Assembly: GCF_003863365.1 (NCBI RefSeq)
Contig: NZ_RQXT01000025.1
Span: forward strand, 1 to 64,000
DNA from: Mesorhizobium tamadayense
GTDB lineage: Bacteria; Pseudomonadota; Alphaproteobacteria; Rhizobiales; Rhizobiaceae
Direction of reading: 5' to 3'
DNA length: 64,000 bases
Of the stretch, positions 24,016 to 31,958 are shown piece after piece. The position numbers were made by a program, and so were the translations under genes. The number at the start of each line of letters is the position of its first letter. Position 1 is the stretch's first letter. Under the pieces are notes generated by a model. That model was not told where the DNA came from and made no database searches. It was given only the letters and a program-made list of their open reading frames with translations.

Positions 24016-24380
24016 GCGAGCGCGGCCTGACCGACACGCTGTTGCGCCTGCTCGGGCCAGCTGGTTTGGTCCGGCTGGCTGAACAGTATGGTGGCACCCG
24101 CCTGTATGTCCCCGCGACGGCAGAGCGTGGCAAGCTGGCGGAGGAGTTGGGCATCGAGCTTACCGAAAAGCTCTCCAGGCGCTTCGGGCGCGACTACCTC
24201 AGTGTGCCTTTGGTGCGCGATTTGCGCGCCCGGCATTACCGCGCCGCCGGTTCGTCGAACGCGGATATTGCGCGCAAGCTCGGTTTGTCGGAAAGTGCTG
24301 TGAATCGCCTGTTCCAGCGGATGGACGATGTGCCCGTCAAGGGTAGCGGAGATCCCCGCCAGCTGAAGCTGTTCGGCTAG
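24012..24380 (+). CDS. mor: Mor/C-family middle/late transcription activator
   Basis: 122 residues from a TTG start that overlaps the previous stop. Residues about 15-75 match the Mor dimerisation part (LAEQYGGTRLYVPATAERGKLAEELGIELTEKLSRRFG) and 78-112 the HTH (RARHYRAAGSSNADIARKLGLSESAVNRLF). Mor in Mu activates the middle promoter and C the late ones by binding dyads next to the -35 region. Only one such gene is seen here, so it may serve both steps. It ends just before the dyad at 24395-24424. Confidence 0.85.
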   Translation: MSERGLTDTLLRLLGPAGLVRLAEQYGGTRLYVPATAERGKLAEELGIELTEKLSRRFGRDYLSVPLVRDLRARHYRAAGSSNADIARKLGLSESAVNRLFQRMDDVPVKGSGDPRQLKLFG

Positions 24381-24394
24381 TCAATGCCTACACC

Positions 24395-24424
24395 GGTCGC
24401 CATGGCGACCGCCGTAGCCATGGC
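24395..24424. promoter_or_regulatory. Dyad element A, candidate late-promoter activator site upstream of lysis genes
   Basis: The 18-bp palindrome CGGTCGCCATGGCGACCG (24395-24412) overlaps a second dyad with GCCATGGC arms (24399-24406 and 24417-24424). The 23 bp at 24402-24424 recur at 33234-33256 with two mismatches. Mu has its lysis late promoter at this place. A terminator role for the end of the early operon is the alternative. Confidence 0.5.
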
Positions 24425-24502
24425 CGTTAGCCCCCGAATGCGATGAAGATGCCCGCGCGGCCGGAGATTTCCTCCGGCCGATTTTCACAGGCGGGATCGA
24501 CC

Positions 24503-25318
24503 ATGGATTTGCGAGGCTGGTTGACGCGAGTGATGCCGCGCCCTGTCGCGGAATGGCGTCGCGTGGTGCTGCTGTCCCTCAGTTTCTGGATGCAGATTTT
24601 GGGCCTGGCGGTGCTCGTCCTGCCCGAACTCTACTATCACCTGACCGGCGACGACTACGACCCCTATTTCTTCTGGTGGCTTGGCGTGCTGCTGTTGCTC
24701 GCCGGCATCATCGGCCGCGTCTGGCAGCAGGGCGTTTCCCTCTTGATGGAGTGGCTGCGTATCATCGCCATCGGCGCGGTCATCGTCGCGTTGGCGCTGA
24801 TCCTCGCCACGCCCTCCAAGGCCGAGAGCTTCGATGTCGGCCGAGCGCAAGCGCACGCGGCCACGGAGGCCGAAACGCTTGCCATCGCCGTGCCGTTCAT
24901 CGCCAGGGAGGAAGGCGAGCGCAACCGCGCCTATCTCGACGCGGTCGGCATTCCGACGATCTGCTTCGGCTCGACGCGCGGGGTTCGCCTCGGCATGGTC
25001 AAGAGCCACCAGGACTGCATCGACCTGCTCTGGATTGAGGTGGCCGAGCATCGGACCGGCCTGCACCGCTATTTCTCGGCCGTGACGATCTCCATTCGCC
25101 TGCCGCCGAAGCGCGACGCGGCCTACACGTCGACGGCGTTCAACGTCGGCGTCGCCGGCATCGGCAAGAGCACGGCTACACGCCGGCTCAATGCGGGCGA
25201 TATCGCCGGCGGCTGCCAGGCGCTCACCTGGTTTGACAAGGCCGGCCACCGCGTGTTGCGCGGCCTGTTTGAACGGCGCCAGCGCGAGAAGAAGCTCTGC
25301 ATGGAAGGCGTGAGCTGA
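24503..25318 (+). CDS. Endolysin (GH24 lysozyme) fused to a holin-like membrane part
   Basis: 271 residues from the ATG at 24503; a longer frame starts at 24443. Hydrophobic helices lie at about 22-41 and 56-73, and a third at 84-102 ends in an export-like segment. The C-terminal domain is a T4/P21-type lysozyme with the triad Glu137-x8-Asp146-x5-Thr152 and the late NVGVAGIGKSTATRRLNAGD block. It cuts peptidoglycan at cell lysis. The third helix could be a signal-anchor-release segment; helices one and two have the size of a small holin. No other holin gene is obvious besides the 37-residue protein that follows. Confidence 0.8.
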   Translation: MDLRGWLTRVMPRPVAEWRRVVLLSLSFWMQILGLAVLVLPELYYHLTGDDYDPYFFWWLGVLLLLAGIIGRVWQQGVSLLMEWLRIIAIGAVIVALALILATPSKAESFDVGRAQAHAATEAETLAIAVPFIAREEGERNRAYLDAVGIPTICFGSTRGVRLGMVKSHQDCIDLLWIEVAEHRTGLHRYFSAVTISIRLPPKRDAAYTSTAFNVGVAGIGKSTATRRLNAGDIAGGCQALTWFDKAGHRVLRGLFERRQREKKLCMEGVS

Positions 25319-25431
25319 TGGAAGGTCTGAGCACCGTAGTCGCGCAGTTGCTGCGCGACCTGGTCGAGGCCCTTGTTCCTTGGCTGGTCATGCTGGCCAT
25401 TGCGGCGGCCCTCTACATGGTGTGGGCATGA
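25318..25431 (+). CDS. 37-residue membrane protein in the lysis cassette
   Basis: Too short for most gene finders. ATG overlaps the endolysin stop (TGATGG) and its stop overlaps the Rz start (ATGA). It has an amphipathic start (MEGLSTVVAQLLRDLVEALV) and one transmembrane helix (PWLVMLAIAAALYMVW). It may be a small holin or antiholin. Confidence 0.6.
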   Translation: MEGLSTVVAQLLRDLVEALVPWLVMLAIAAALYMVWA

Positions 25432-25820
25432 GCTACCTCAAGCTAGCGATCGGCGCCGTCCTCGCGATCACCATTCTCGGGCTTGTAGCCATTGCCGCCA
25501 TCTATCGAGGCAACGCCATTTCGGCCCAGGCCGAGACGAAACAGGCGAAGGCCGCCCTCGCCACCGTGACCGCCGTCAACGACGCCAACCAGGCCACCAT
25601 CGGCCGGCTCCAGGCGCAAGCCACTTACGACGCCAAGATGACGGCGCAGCTCGCCGAGCAGCTCGCCGCGTCCAACCAGGTCTTCATCGACAACACCGCT
25701 GCCCTCCACAAGCTGAAAGACGCCAATGCGGACGTTGACCACTTCCTTGCTCTGCCTGTCCCTCCCGCTCTTCGCCAGCTGTATGACAAACCGGGAGCCG
25801 CAGGTGGTCGTCAAGACTGA
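25428..25820 (+). CDS. Rz-like inner-membrane spanin
   Basis: 130 residues. One N-terminal transmembrane helix (about 5-26, LAIGAVLAITILGLVAIAAIY) and then a coiled coil (QAETKQAKAALATVTAVNDANQATIGRL...), the layout of an i-spanin. It spans the periplasm and, with the lipoprotein encoded in the +1 frame inside its 3' part, fuses inner and outer membranes at lysis. Confidence 0.75.
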   Translation: MSYLKLAIGAVLAITILGLVAIAAIYRGNAISAQAETKQAKAALATVTAVNDANQATIGRLQAQATYDAKMTAQLAEQLAASNQVFIDNTAALHKLKDANADVDHFLALPVPPALRQLYDKPGAAGGRQD

Positions 25821-25995
25821 GACCGTCAAGGAGCGCGTGCCACCCGCGTACCTGATCCCGCCGCCGGCGAACTGGTCGAAGCCGGGCGGCCCGGCGAATG
25901 TTGGCGATTTCGTAGAGCGCGGCGACGTCAACGGTGCCGCGCGAAACGTCTGCGCCATCCGCCTGGCGAAGGTCGCGGATTGGGACAAGCAATGA
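25726..25995 (+). CDS. Rz1-like outer-membrane spanin lipoprotein
   Basis: 89 residues, starting within the Rz gene in another frame and overlapping it by 95 bp, as Rz1 genes do. A lipoprotein signal ends at FASC with Cys19 as the lipidated residue. The mature part is short and Pro-rich (VPPAYLIPPPANW). It should sit in the outer membrane and bind the Rz C-terminus. Confidence 0.75.
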   Translation: MRTLTTSLLCLSLPLFASCMTNREPQVVVKTETVKERVPPAYLIPPPANWSKPGGPANVGDFVERGDVNGAARNVCAIRLAKVADWDKQ

Positions 25996-26234
25996 AACAG
26001 GGCGATGCCGCGATAGAACTGGCTGAGCACCGGGTCGATCTGGAGCGCGCCGCCGGCGTTGCCCGCATCCAAGCCGCCGTTCGCGGCCAGGTGCCGCCCG
26101 ACTATCAGATCTCGCCATATTGCAAGGATTGCGGCAACCGCATCCCTGACGACCGACGCAACGCCATGCCGTGTGCCGAGCGATGCTTCGACTGCGAAAG
26201 CCTGGCCGAACGCCAGAGCCGGAGACGCGCCTGA
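25992..26234 (+). CDS. TraR/DksA-type zinc-finger protein
   Basis: 80 residues from the ATG overlapping the Rz1 stop (ATGA). The C4 zinc finger is Cys44, Cys47 (YCKDCGNRIPDDRR) and Cys65, Cys68 (CFDC). Short TraR-type proteins bind the RNA polymerase secondary channel and mimic DksA plus ppGpp. In a phage it may tune host or late transcription. Confidence 0.8.
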   Translation: MKQGDAAIELAEHRVDLERAAGVARIQAAVRGQVPPDYQISPYCKDCGNRIPDDRRNAMPCAERCFDCESLAERQSRRRA

Positions 26235-26599
26235 TGGACATGACCGCCCTGTTGCCCTGGCTCGTCGGCATCAACACGCTGCTGTCGATCGGCACCGTCA
26301 TCTACGCCGTCATGACGTCGGGCGCCAAGAAGACGGCCAGCGATCTCGAAACCCACAAGCGTGAAACCGAGGAGCGGTGGAACGGCCTGGACAAGATCAT
26401 GGACGACCACGGCAGCCGCATTCAATCGATCGAGGGCGAAATGAAGCACTTGCCCGACAAGGACATGGTTCACCAGCTGCAGATGACCATGAAGGACATC
26501 CAGATCGAGATGGCAAACGTCAAAGCGGAAACGCAGGCCGCCGCGCGCACGAGCCGGCGCGTGGAAGAATTCTTGCTAGATCGGGCGAAGGGATCATGA
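26234..26599 (+). CDS. DUF2730 family protein (Mu gp25-like)
   Basis: 121 residues: an N-terminal transmembrane helix (about 7-28, LPWLVGINTLLSIGTVIYAVM) and a long coiled coil (ETHKRETEERWNGLDKIMDDHGSRIQSIEGEMKHL). This is the layout and the genomic position (directly before gp26- and gp27-like genes) of DUF2730. Function unknown. Confidence 0.8.
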   Translation: MDMTALLPWLVGINTLLSIGTVIYAVMTSGAKKTASDLETHKRETEERWNGLDKIMDDHGSRIQSIEGEMKHLPDKDMVHQLQMTMKDIQIEMANVKAETQAAARTSRRVEEFLLDRAKGS

Positions 26600-26910
26600 C
26601 GCTGAATATTGACGACTATGACGACTACGTTGACCAGGACATTCGCCTGATCATCCTTCGCGCCCTGGCGGCCGAGGACAACGGCGCCATGCACGAGGGC
26701 CGGCTTGAGATCGAGCTGAAGCGGTTCGGCTACTCGAAGACGCGTGAGTACATCCGCAACCAGCTGACGTTTCTTGAGAAGACGGCCGGCGCCGTCCGCA
26801 ACATCGTCAGCGGAACGGTGATGGTCGCCACCATTCGCAAGGCAGGACGGGCACATCTCGACCGGGCGCAGTTCCTGGAAGGCGTGAAGCGTCCCGCCGA
26901 TCCCGACTGA
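26596..26910 (+). CDS. Mu gp26-like phage protein
   Basis: 104 residues from the ATG at 26596. Winged-helix-like: IRLIILRALAAEDNGAMHEGRLEIELKRFGYSKTREYIRNQLTFLEKTAGAV, ending in TVMVATIRKAGRAHLDRAQFLEGVKRP, typical of the gp26 group. It sits between DUF2730 and the gp27-like gene, just before terminase. May bind DNA. Confidence 0.75.
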   Translation: MTLNIDDYDDYVDQDIRLIILRALAAEDNGAMHEGRLEIELKRFGYSKTREYIRNQLTFLEKTAGAVRNIVSGTVMVATIRKAGRAHLDRAQFLEGVKRPADPD

Positions 26911-26919
26911 GGCACCCGA

Positions 26920-27513
26920 ATGGCACGCAAAGGCCGTGGTCTACTTTCGGCGATCGAGCGCCTGCCCGACGACTGCGGCCCGATCATCACCTGGGCCGCG
27001 ACTGAGCTGCAGAACCGTGACCGCACCCAGACCGAGATCTACGAGGAATTCTTCCTCAAGATGCAGGCCCTGCAGGCCGAGCATAAGGGCGAGCTGGAAT
27101 TCGTCATCCCGTCATTCTCGGCGTTCAACCGCTACTCGATCAAGCTGGCGATGATGACCAGGCGGCTGGAAGACACCCGCGAGATCGCCGCCACCATCTC
27201 AAAGCGGTTCGACGCGCAAAGCTCAGATGACCTTACCCTGATCGCGGCCGAGGCGATCAAGACGCTGGTCTTCGAACTTTTGACCGATGCCGGCGAAAGC
27301 GGCCTGGCGCCGATCGGCGCCATGCAGCTCGCAACCGCTCTCAAAATGGCCAGCCAGGCGCAGAGCGTTTCGACCCAGCGCCGGGCAACGGTGACCAAGG
27401 AATTCAAGGCCGATGTCGAGAAGGCCGTCGACACCGTGGCCAAGTCGAAGGGCATGTCGGCCGAGACCGCCGACATGATCAAGGCGCAGATCCTGGGCGT
27501 GAGGACAGCATGA
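26920..27513 (+). CDS. DUF3486 family protein (Mu gp27-like), possible small terminase
   Basis: 197 residues. RKGRGLLSAIERLPDDCGPIITWAATELQNRDRTQTEIYEEFF and FSAFNRYSIKLAMMTRRLEDTREIAATI match DUF3486, followed by a long helix. In Mu-like phages the gene precedes the large terminase and is thought to supply the small-terminase function, recognising the packaging site near the left end. Confidence 0.8.
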   Translation: MARKGRGLLSAIERLPDDCGPIITWAATELQNRDRTQTEIYEEFFLKMQALQAEHKGELEFVIPSFSAFNRYSIKLAMMTRRLEDTREIAATISKRFDAQSSDDLTLIAAEAIKTLVFELLTDAGESGLAPIGAMQLATALKMASQAQSVSTQRRATVTKEFKADVEKAVDTVAKSKGMSAETADMIKAQILGVRTA

Positions 27514-27731
27514 CGACACAGCCGACCATTTCGATCACATTCTCCGCCTTCGATTTCGGCTGCCTGCGAGGCCTGCTCAGCCACGAGATCACCAACGTCG
27601 AACGCCGTATGACGGTTGTGGGCTATCCCGTTGCGCCGGGCGACAAGGAAATGACGGACGCCTATCTGCGGCAGCTCCGCTCGGCCCTGGCGACGGTCGA
27701 AGAGGTCTATGACGGGATCGGCTCGACATGA
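27510..27731 (+). CDS. Small hypothetical phage protein
   Basis: 73 residues; ATGA overlaps on both sides. The start TISITFSAFDFGCLRGLLSHEITNVERRM looks like a strand and helix. Lies between the gp27-like gene and terminase with three other tiny genes. No family recognised. Confidence 0.55.
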   Translation: MTTQPTISITFSAFDFGCLRGLLSHEITNVERRMTVVGYPVAPGDKEMTDAYLRQLRSALATVEEVYDGIGST

Positions 27732-27931
27732 GGGACCGCAAGAAGGTCGCGAAAATCGCATTACCGCTCTCGACCGCGCCGGGCGACAGCGGCACAACGA
27801 CGGTCATTTTCGACGGCAACGGCATCCCGATCGGCGGCACTACCGGCAACAATCATCCTGCGAACGCCGAGCTGCTGGTGCACACCTTCAATTTCGCCTG
27901 GTCGGACAGAACCGATGGAGCGATGCATTGA
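27728..27931 (+). CDS. Small hypothetical phage protein
   Basis: 67 residues, beta-rich look (KIALPLSTAPGDSGTTTVIFDGNGIPIGGTTG). ATGA overlap upstream, TTGA overlap downstream. Function unknown. Confidence 0.5.
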   Translation: MRDRKKVAKIALPLSTAPGDSGTTTVIFDGNGIPIGGTTGNNHPANAELLVHTFNFAWSDRTDGAMH

Positions 27932-28125
27932 GCGACAAGCTGGTTCGGATTGAGCTTTCGACCGACGAGGCGGCCTGCCTCAACAACGCCTTGCGGCGGG
28001 AGGTGCAGGCCGCCGAAAGGCAGCGAGGGCAGCCGGCCTGGATCGCGGTCGACGAATACATCCGCCGGCTAGAAGCCTGCATTCAGGCGGTCACCAAAGC
28101 CTTTGAGAAGGCGACCCGGCCGTGA
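27928..28125 (+). CDS. Small hypothetical phage protein (TTG start)
   Basis: 65 residues from a TTG overlapping the previous stop. Sequence begins SDKLVRIELSTDEAACLNNALRREVQAAERQRGQPAW; a strand followed by two helices. The longer ATG frame at 27709 would overlap the previous gene by over 200 bp and is less likely. Confidence 0.5.
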   Translation: MSDKLVRIELSTDEAACLNNALRREVQAAERQRGQPAWIAVDEYIRRLEACIQAVTKAFEKATRP

Positions 28126-28349
28126 GCGGCCCGATCTCCAACAATGAAGGCGAGCAGGCTTCATGGGCCAAAGTCCTGACATGCCGCGACCTCGCTTCTG
28201 ATCTTTCGTCGCTTCGACCCGATATTGGCGGCCAGATCGTTGCCCCGCTGCATGCCTATCAGCGTGACTTGCTTGTCGCCATTCTGACGCGGGAGTCGAA
28301 CCGTGTTGAGGATGCGCTTGTCGATCTCTTTAACCGGGGCATCTCATGA
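28122..28349 (+). CDS. Small hypothetical phage protein (GTG start)
   Basis: 75 residues from GTG. Its first residues, MSGPIS, equal those of the terminase that follows, and the DNA there is similar too, so one start may have been copied from the other. The rest (SDLSSLRPDIGGQIVAPLHAYQRDLLVAIL) is helical. Function unknown. Confidence 0.5.
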   Translation: MSGPISNNEGEQASWAKVLTCRDLASDLSSLRPDIGGQIVAPLHAYQRDLLVAILTRESNRVEDALVDLFNRGIS

Positions 28350-30037
28350 GCGGACCGATCTCAAAGGAGGAATGGGAGAAGGTCCGCCGCGAGAGCATGG
28401 CGAACCTCGACCACGTCATCGAGAGCGTCGGCCAGCCCAACGTCCTGCTTGCTTATCAATCGAAGGCAATCGAGCCGCTGGAAAGCGGCACGGCGCTGCT
28501 GGTCATTGAGAAGTCGCGTCGCGTCGGCCTGACGTGGGGCCTGGCCTCCTACGCGGTGCTGCGCGCCGGCCGCACGCGGGCAGCCGGCGGCATGGACGTG
28601 ATGTACATCTCCTACGCCCAGGAGATGACGCGCGAGTTCATCGACGCCTGTGCCATGTGGGCGCGCGCCTTCGCCCAGGCGACCATCGTCCTGGACGAAT
28701 TCCTGTTCGACGATACCGACCCGGCGCATCCGGACGAGACGCGCCAGATCCAGGCCTTTCGCATTCGCTTCGCCTCAGGTTTCGAAGTGCTCGCGCTCTC
28801 CTCGGCGCCGCGCACGCTGCGCGGAAAGCAGGGCGCGGTCATCATCGACGAGGCCGCGTTCGTCGACAATCTGAAGGAGCTGCTGAAGGCCGCGCTGGCG
28901 TTCCTGATGTGGGGCGGCCAGGTGATCGTCTGCTCGACCCACAACGGCGCCGACAACGAGTTCAACGTTCTCGTCCAGGACATCCTGCACGAGCGTCGGC
29001 CGGGCACCCATCTGCGCATCGACTTCGACCAGGCGCTGCTCGACGGCCTTTACCAGCGCATTTGTCTCGTCCGCGGCCGGGAATGGTCGCCCGAGGGCGA
29101 GGCAGAGTGGCGCCAGGAGATCATCGACTTCTATGGCGACGGCGCCGACGAGGAGCTGTTCTGCATCCCGTCAATGGGCTCCGGCGCCTGGCTGACAACG
29201 CCGCTGATCGAAGCGCGCATGACGATCGACCCCGAGGACGCACCGGTCATCCGCATATCGCTGCCGCTGGACTATCTCCAGCGGCCTAAGCTGGAACGCG
29301 ACCATCTCTTCCAGATCCACCTCGACACGATCAAGGAAGCGCTGGAAGGCCTCGACGAGAACCGCCAGCACGCATTCGGCTATGACCCGGCCCGGAAGGC
29401 CGACCCGGCCGTGATGACGCTACTCTCAATTGACAAGGTGCTTACCAGGCGCGCGGCGCTGACGATCGAATTGCGCAACGTGCCATTTGCCGAGCAGAAG
29501 GCGGTCGCCGAGCTGATCCTCCGCAATGCGCCCCACCTGGTGGGCGCGGCGGTCGACGCGACGGGCACCGGCGCGAACCTTGCCGAGGATCTCGGGCGCG
29601 CCTTCGGCTTGCGCACCGACGAGACGCCGGGCGGCCTGGTCTGGGAAATCAAGCTTTCGCAGACCTGGTACAACGAGAATTTCCCGCCGCTTAAAACGGC
29701 CTTTGAAGACGGCGCCATCCAGCTCACCAGGGACGCCGAGCACGTCGTCGACCTTCGCCTGGTCAAGATCATTCGCGGCATCCCCTCGATCCCGCCCGAG
29801 CGCGTCGGCGAGGCCGGCGCCAAGCGGCACGGCGACTTCGCGGTGGCGCTCGTGCTCGCCTATTTCGCATCACGCATGCAGTGGCACGAATACGGCTACC
29901 AGCCAGCGCCGCCGGCCAAGAGCCGCTTTGACGAACGGGCAGGCAGCGACCAGGGCGGCGGCTGGCACGATCGGGCGAACGAGCGCGAGCGGCCCTTCCG
30001 CATGGCATCCATGCGCCGCAAACCGGGGATCTTCTGA
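28346..30037 (+). CDS. Large terminase subunit (Mu gp28-like)
   Basis: 563 residues. The ATPase part has a Walker-A-like EKSRRVGLTW (55-64) and Walker B VIIDEA (165-170) with coupling segment VIVCSTHNG. The nuclease part has acidic residues Asp347 (FGYDPARKAD), Asp404 (AAVDATGTG) and the late HGDFAVAL. It cuts and pumps phage DNA into the prohead; as in Mu, packaging would start near the left end and run headful into host DNA. Confidence 0.9.
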   Translation: MSGPISKEEWEKVRRESMANLDHVIESVGQPNVLLAYQSKAIEPLESGTALLVIEKSRRVGLTWGLASYAVLRAGRTRAAGGMDVMYISYAQEMTREFIDACAMWARAFAQATIVLDEFLFDDTDPAHPDETRQIQAFRIRFASGFEVLALSSAPRTLRGKQGAVIIDEAAFVDNLKELLKAALAFLMWGGQVIVCSTHNGADNEFNVLVQDILHERRPGTHLRIDFDQALLDGLYQRICLVRGREWSPEGEAEWRQEIIDFYGDGADEELFCIPSMGSGAWLTTPLIEARMTIDPEDAPVIRISLPLDYLQRPKLERDHLFQIHLDTIKEALEGLDENRQHAFGYDPARKADPAVMTLLSIDKVLTRRAALTIELRNVPFAEQKAVAELILRNAPHLVGAAVDATGTGANLAEDLGRAFGLRTDETPGGLVWEIKLSQTWYNENFPPLKTAFEDGAIQLTRDAEHVVDLRLVKIIRGIPSIPPERVGEAGAKRHGDFAVALVLAYFASRMQWHEYGYQPAPPAKSRFDERAGSDQGGGWHDRANERERPFRMASMRRKPGIF

Positions 30038-30222
30038 TGGCGCGCCCCGTCTATTGCAGCTTTTGCGGCCGGAGCCAGGACGAAGTGGCCTGCATGATCG
30101 CCGGTCCGGTCCTGGTCTTTATCTGCGATCTTTGCGTCGAGGATTGCCTGCCGATCATCGCTGCCAAGCGAGCCGAGGCAGCGTCTGGCGCGGCGGCGCA
30201 AGAAAGAGGTACCCATGGCTGA
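30037..30222 (+). CDS. Free-standing ClpX-type C4 zinc-binding domain
   Basis: 61 residues that match the N-terminal zinc-binding domain of the unfoldase ClpX: Cys7, Cys10 (CSFCGRSQDEV), then IAGP and Cys30, Cys33 (FICDLCVEDC), followed by a short Ala-rich tail. There is no AAA+ part. In ClpX this domain dimerises and binds adaptors and substrates, including the Mu transposase and repressor system. A phage protein of this kind could mix with or block host ClpX docking. That role is inference. TGATGG overlap with terminase, eight-base overlap with the portal gene. Confidence 0.8.
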   Translation: MARPVYCSFCGRSQDEVACMIAGPVLVFICDLCVEDCLPIIAAKRAEAASGAAAQERGTHG

Positions 30223-31780
30223 TGTCTTCAAGGGACTGGTCAACCAATATGGCCGGCCGATCGAGAAAGCGGCTCTCAAGATCGAGCAGGCCGCGCCGAC
30301 CGCGCGCGGCGTACGGCGTCATGACGCCATGCACCCGGCCGCCGGCCTGACGCCAGGACGTCTCGCCGCTATCCTGAAATCGTCGATCGACGGCGACCCG
30401 GAGCAGTACCTGGCGCTTGCCGAGGATATCGAGGAGCGGGATCTCCACTACGCTGGTGTGCTCGGCGTGCGCAAGCGCCAGGTGTCGGGACTGGAGATCA
30501 CGGTCGAGGCCGCCGGCGATGACGCCGAGAGCGAGGCGTGCGCTCAGCTGGTGCGCGATGTCATCGGGCGCGAAGGCTTCGCCGACGAGCTGATCGATGT
30601 ACTCGACGCGATCGGCAAGGGCTTCTCCTGCAACGAGATCATCTGGGACACGTCGGAAAGCCAGTGGATGCCCAAGCGGCTTGCCTGGCGGGATCCGCGC
30701 TGGTTCACCTTCGACCTGGTGGACGGCGAAACGCCGCTGCTGCGCGACGATGACGGCCAGATGGTGCCGCTGAACCCCTATCAGTGGGTCTATCACCCGG
30801 CCAAGGCCAAATCCGGCCTGCCGATCCGGGGCGGCATCGCGCGCGCCGCTGCCTGGACGTTCCTGTTCAAGAGCTTCACCGTCAAGGACTGGGCGATCTT
30901 CTGCGAGGCCTATGGCCAGCCGCTGCGGCTCGGCAAATACGATGCCGGCGCATCCGAACGCGACAAGGAGGTGTTGCTCGAAGCGGTCAGCAATATCGGC
31001 GTCGATTATGCCGCGATCGTTCCGGCATCGATGGCGGTCGAATTCGTCAAGGCCGATATCGCCGGTTCGCACGCACTCTACAGGGAACGCGCCGACTGGC
31101 TCGACCAGCAGGTTTCCAAGGTCGTGCTCGGCCAGACCGGCACCACGGACGCCATCGCCGGCGGCCATGCTGTCGGCAAGACGCACGACGGCGTCCGCGA
31201 CGATATCGAGATAGCAGACGCCCGCCAGCTCGCCGGCTCACTCAATCGCGACCTGACGCGGCCGGTAGTCGATCTCAACCGGGGACCGCAGAAGAAGTAC
31301 CCGCGGATCTGCATCGGCCGGCCTGACGAGGTCGACGTGGGCGCCCTGGTGAAGAACGTGGTGCAACTGATCCCATTCGGGCTGCCGGTCGGCAAGAAGG
31401 CGATGCTCCAAAAGATCGGCCTGCCCGAGCCGAAGCCCGACGAGGAGCTGCTGGTCGCGCCCAAGCAGCCGGCGCGGGTCGATCCCAATGCGCAGCCCAT
31501 TCCAGGCGACCAGCTGGAGGAGGCGGTCAACTCGGCGCAAGCGCAGAAGCGCGATGCGATCGAGCGGGCGGCCGACACCCTGGTCGGCGAATGGGAGCCG
31601 CTGGTAAAGCCGATCGTCGCCGGCCTCGAGGCGGAGATCGCGGCCGCCAGATCGACCGACGAGGTGAAGGCAATCCTGGCGAAGCGGTTTGAAGGCCTCG
31701 ACGTCAAGGCCCTGACCGAGCAGTTGGCCCGGTCGGCCTTTGCGGCCCGGCTGGCCGGCGAGGCCGGCGAAACGCTCTAG
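30215..31780 (+). CDS. Portal protein (DUF935, Mu gp29-like)
   Basis: 521 residues of the DUF935 family: LTPGRLAAILKSSIDGDPEQYLALAEDIEERDLHYAGVLGVRKRQVSGL near the start, IGKGFSCNEIIWD and WAIFCEAYGQPLRLGKYD in the middle, and a helical C-terminus. Twelve copies should form the vertex ring through which DNA passes. It lies between terminase and the MuF-like gene as in Mu. Confidence 0.9.
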   Translation: MADVFKGLVNQYGRPIEKAALKIEQAAPTARGVRRHDAMHPAAGLTPGRLAAILKSSIDGDPEQYLALAEDIEERDLHYAGVLGVRKRQVSGLEITVEAAGDDAESEACAQLVRDVIGREGFADELIDVLDAIGKGFSCNEIIWDTSESQWMPKRLAWRDPRWFTFDLVDGETPLLRDDDGQMVPLNPYQWVYHPAKAKSGLPIRGGIARAAAWTFLFKSFTVKDWAIFCEAYGQPLRLGKYDAGASERDKEVLLEAVSNIGVDYAAIVPASMAVEFVKADIAGSHALYRERADWLDQQVSKVVLGQTGTTDAIAGGHAVGKTHDGVRDDIEIADARQLAGSLNRDLTRPVVDLNRGPQKKYPRICIGRPDEVDVGALVKNVVQLIPFGLPVGKKAMLQKIGLPEPKPDEELLVAPKQPARVDPNAQPIPGDQLEEAVNSAQAQKRDAIERAADTLVGEWEPLVKPIVAGLEAEIAAARSTDEVKAILAKRFEGLDVKALTEQLARSAFAARLAGEAGETL

Positions 31781-31798
31781 AAAAAGAGGGAACCATCT

Positions 31799-31954
31799 AT
31801 GATGACCTGCGTGTTCTACATTTTGGCCGCTTTGGCCTTCGTCGCCTTCTTCTACAGGTCCAAGATCCGAGATGGGCATGGCATGGCCTACTCGGCCGTC
31901 ATGGTGATTATCTGGATCGCAGCAGCGCTCTGGTGGTCAGGTAAGATCGGCTGA
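31799..31954 (+). CDS. 51-residue two-helix membrane protein
   Basis: A short gene between portal and MuF with AGAGGG eight bases before the ATG. Two hydrophobic helices (CVFYILAALAFVAFFY and AVMVIIWIAAALWW) flank a short charged loop. Function unknown; a holin-like or superinfection role is possible. Confidence 0.55.
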   Translation: MMTCVFYILAALAFVAFFYRSKIRDGHGMAYSAVMVIIWIAAALWWSGKIG

Positions 31955-31958
31955 GCTC

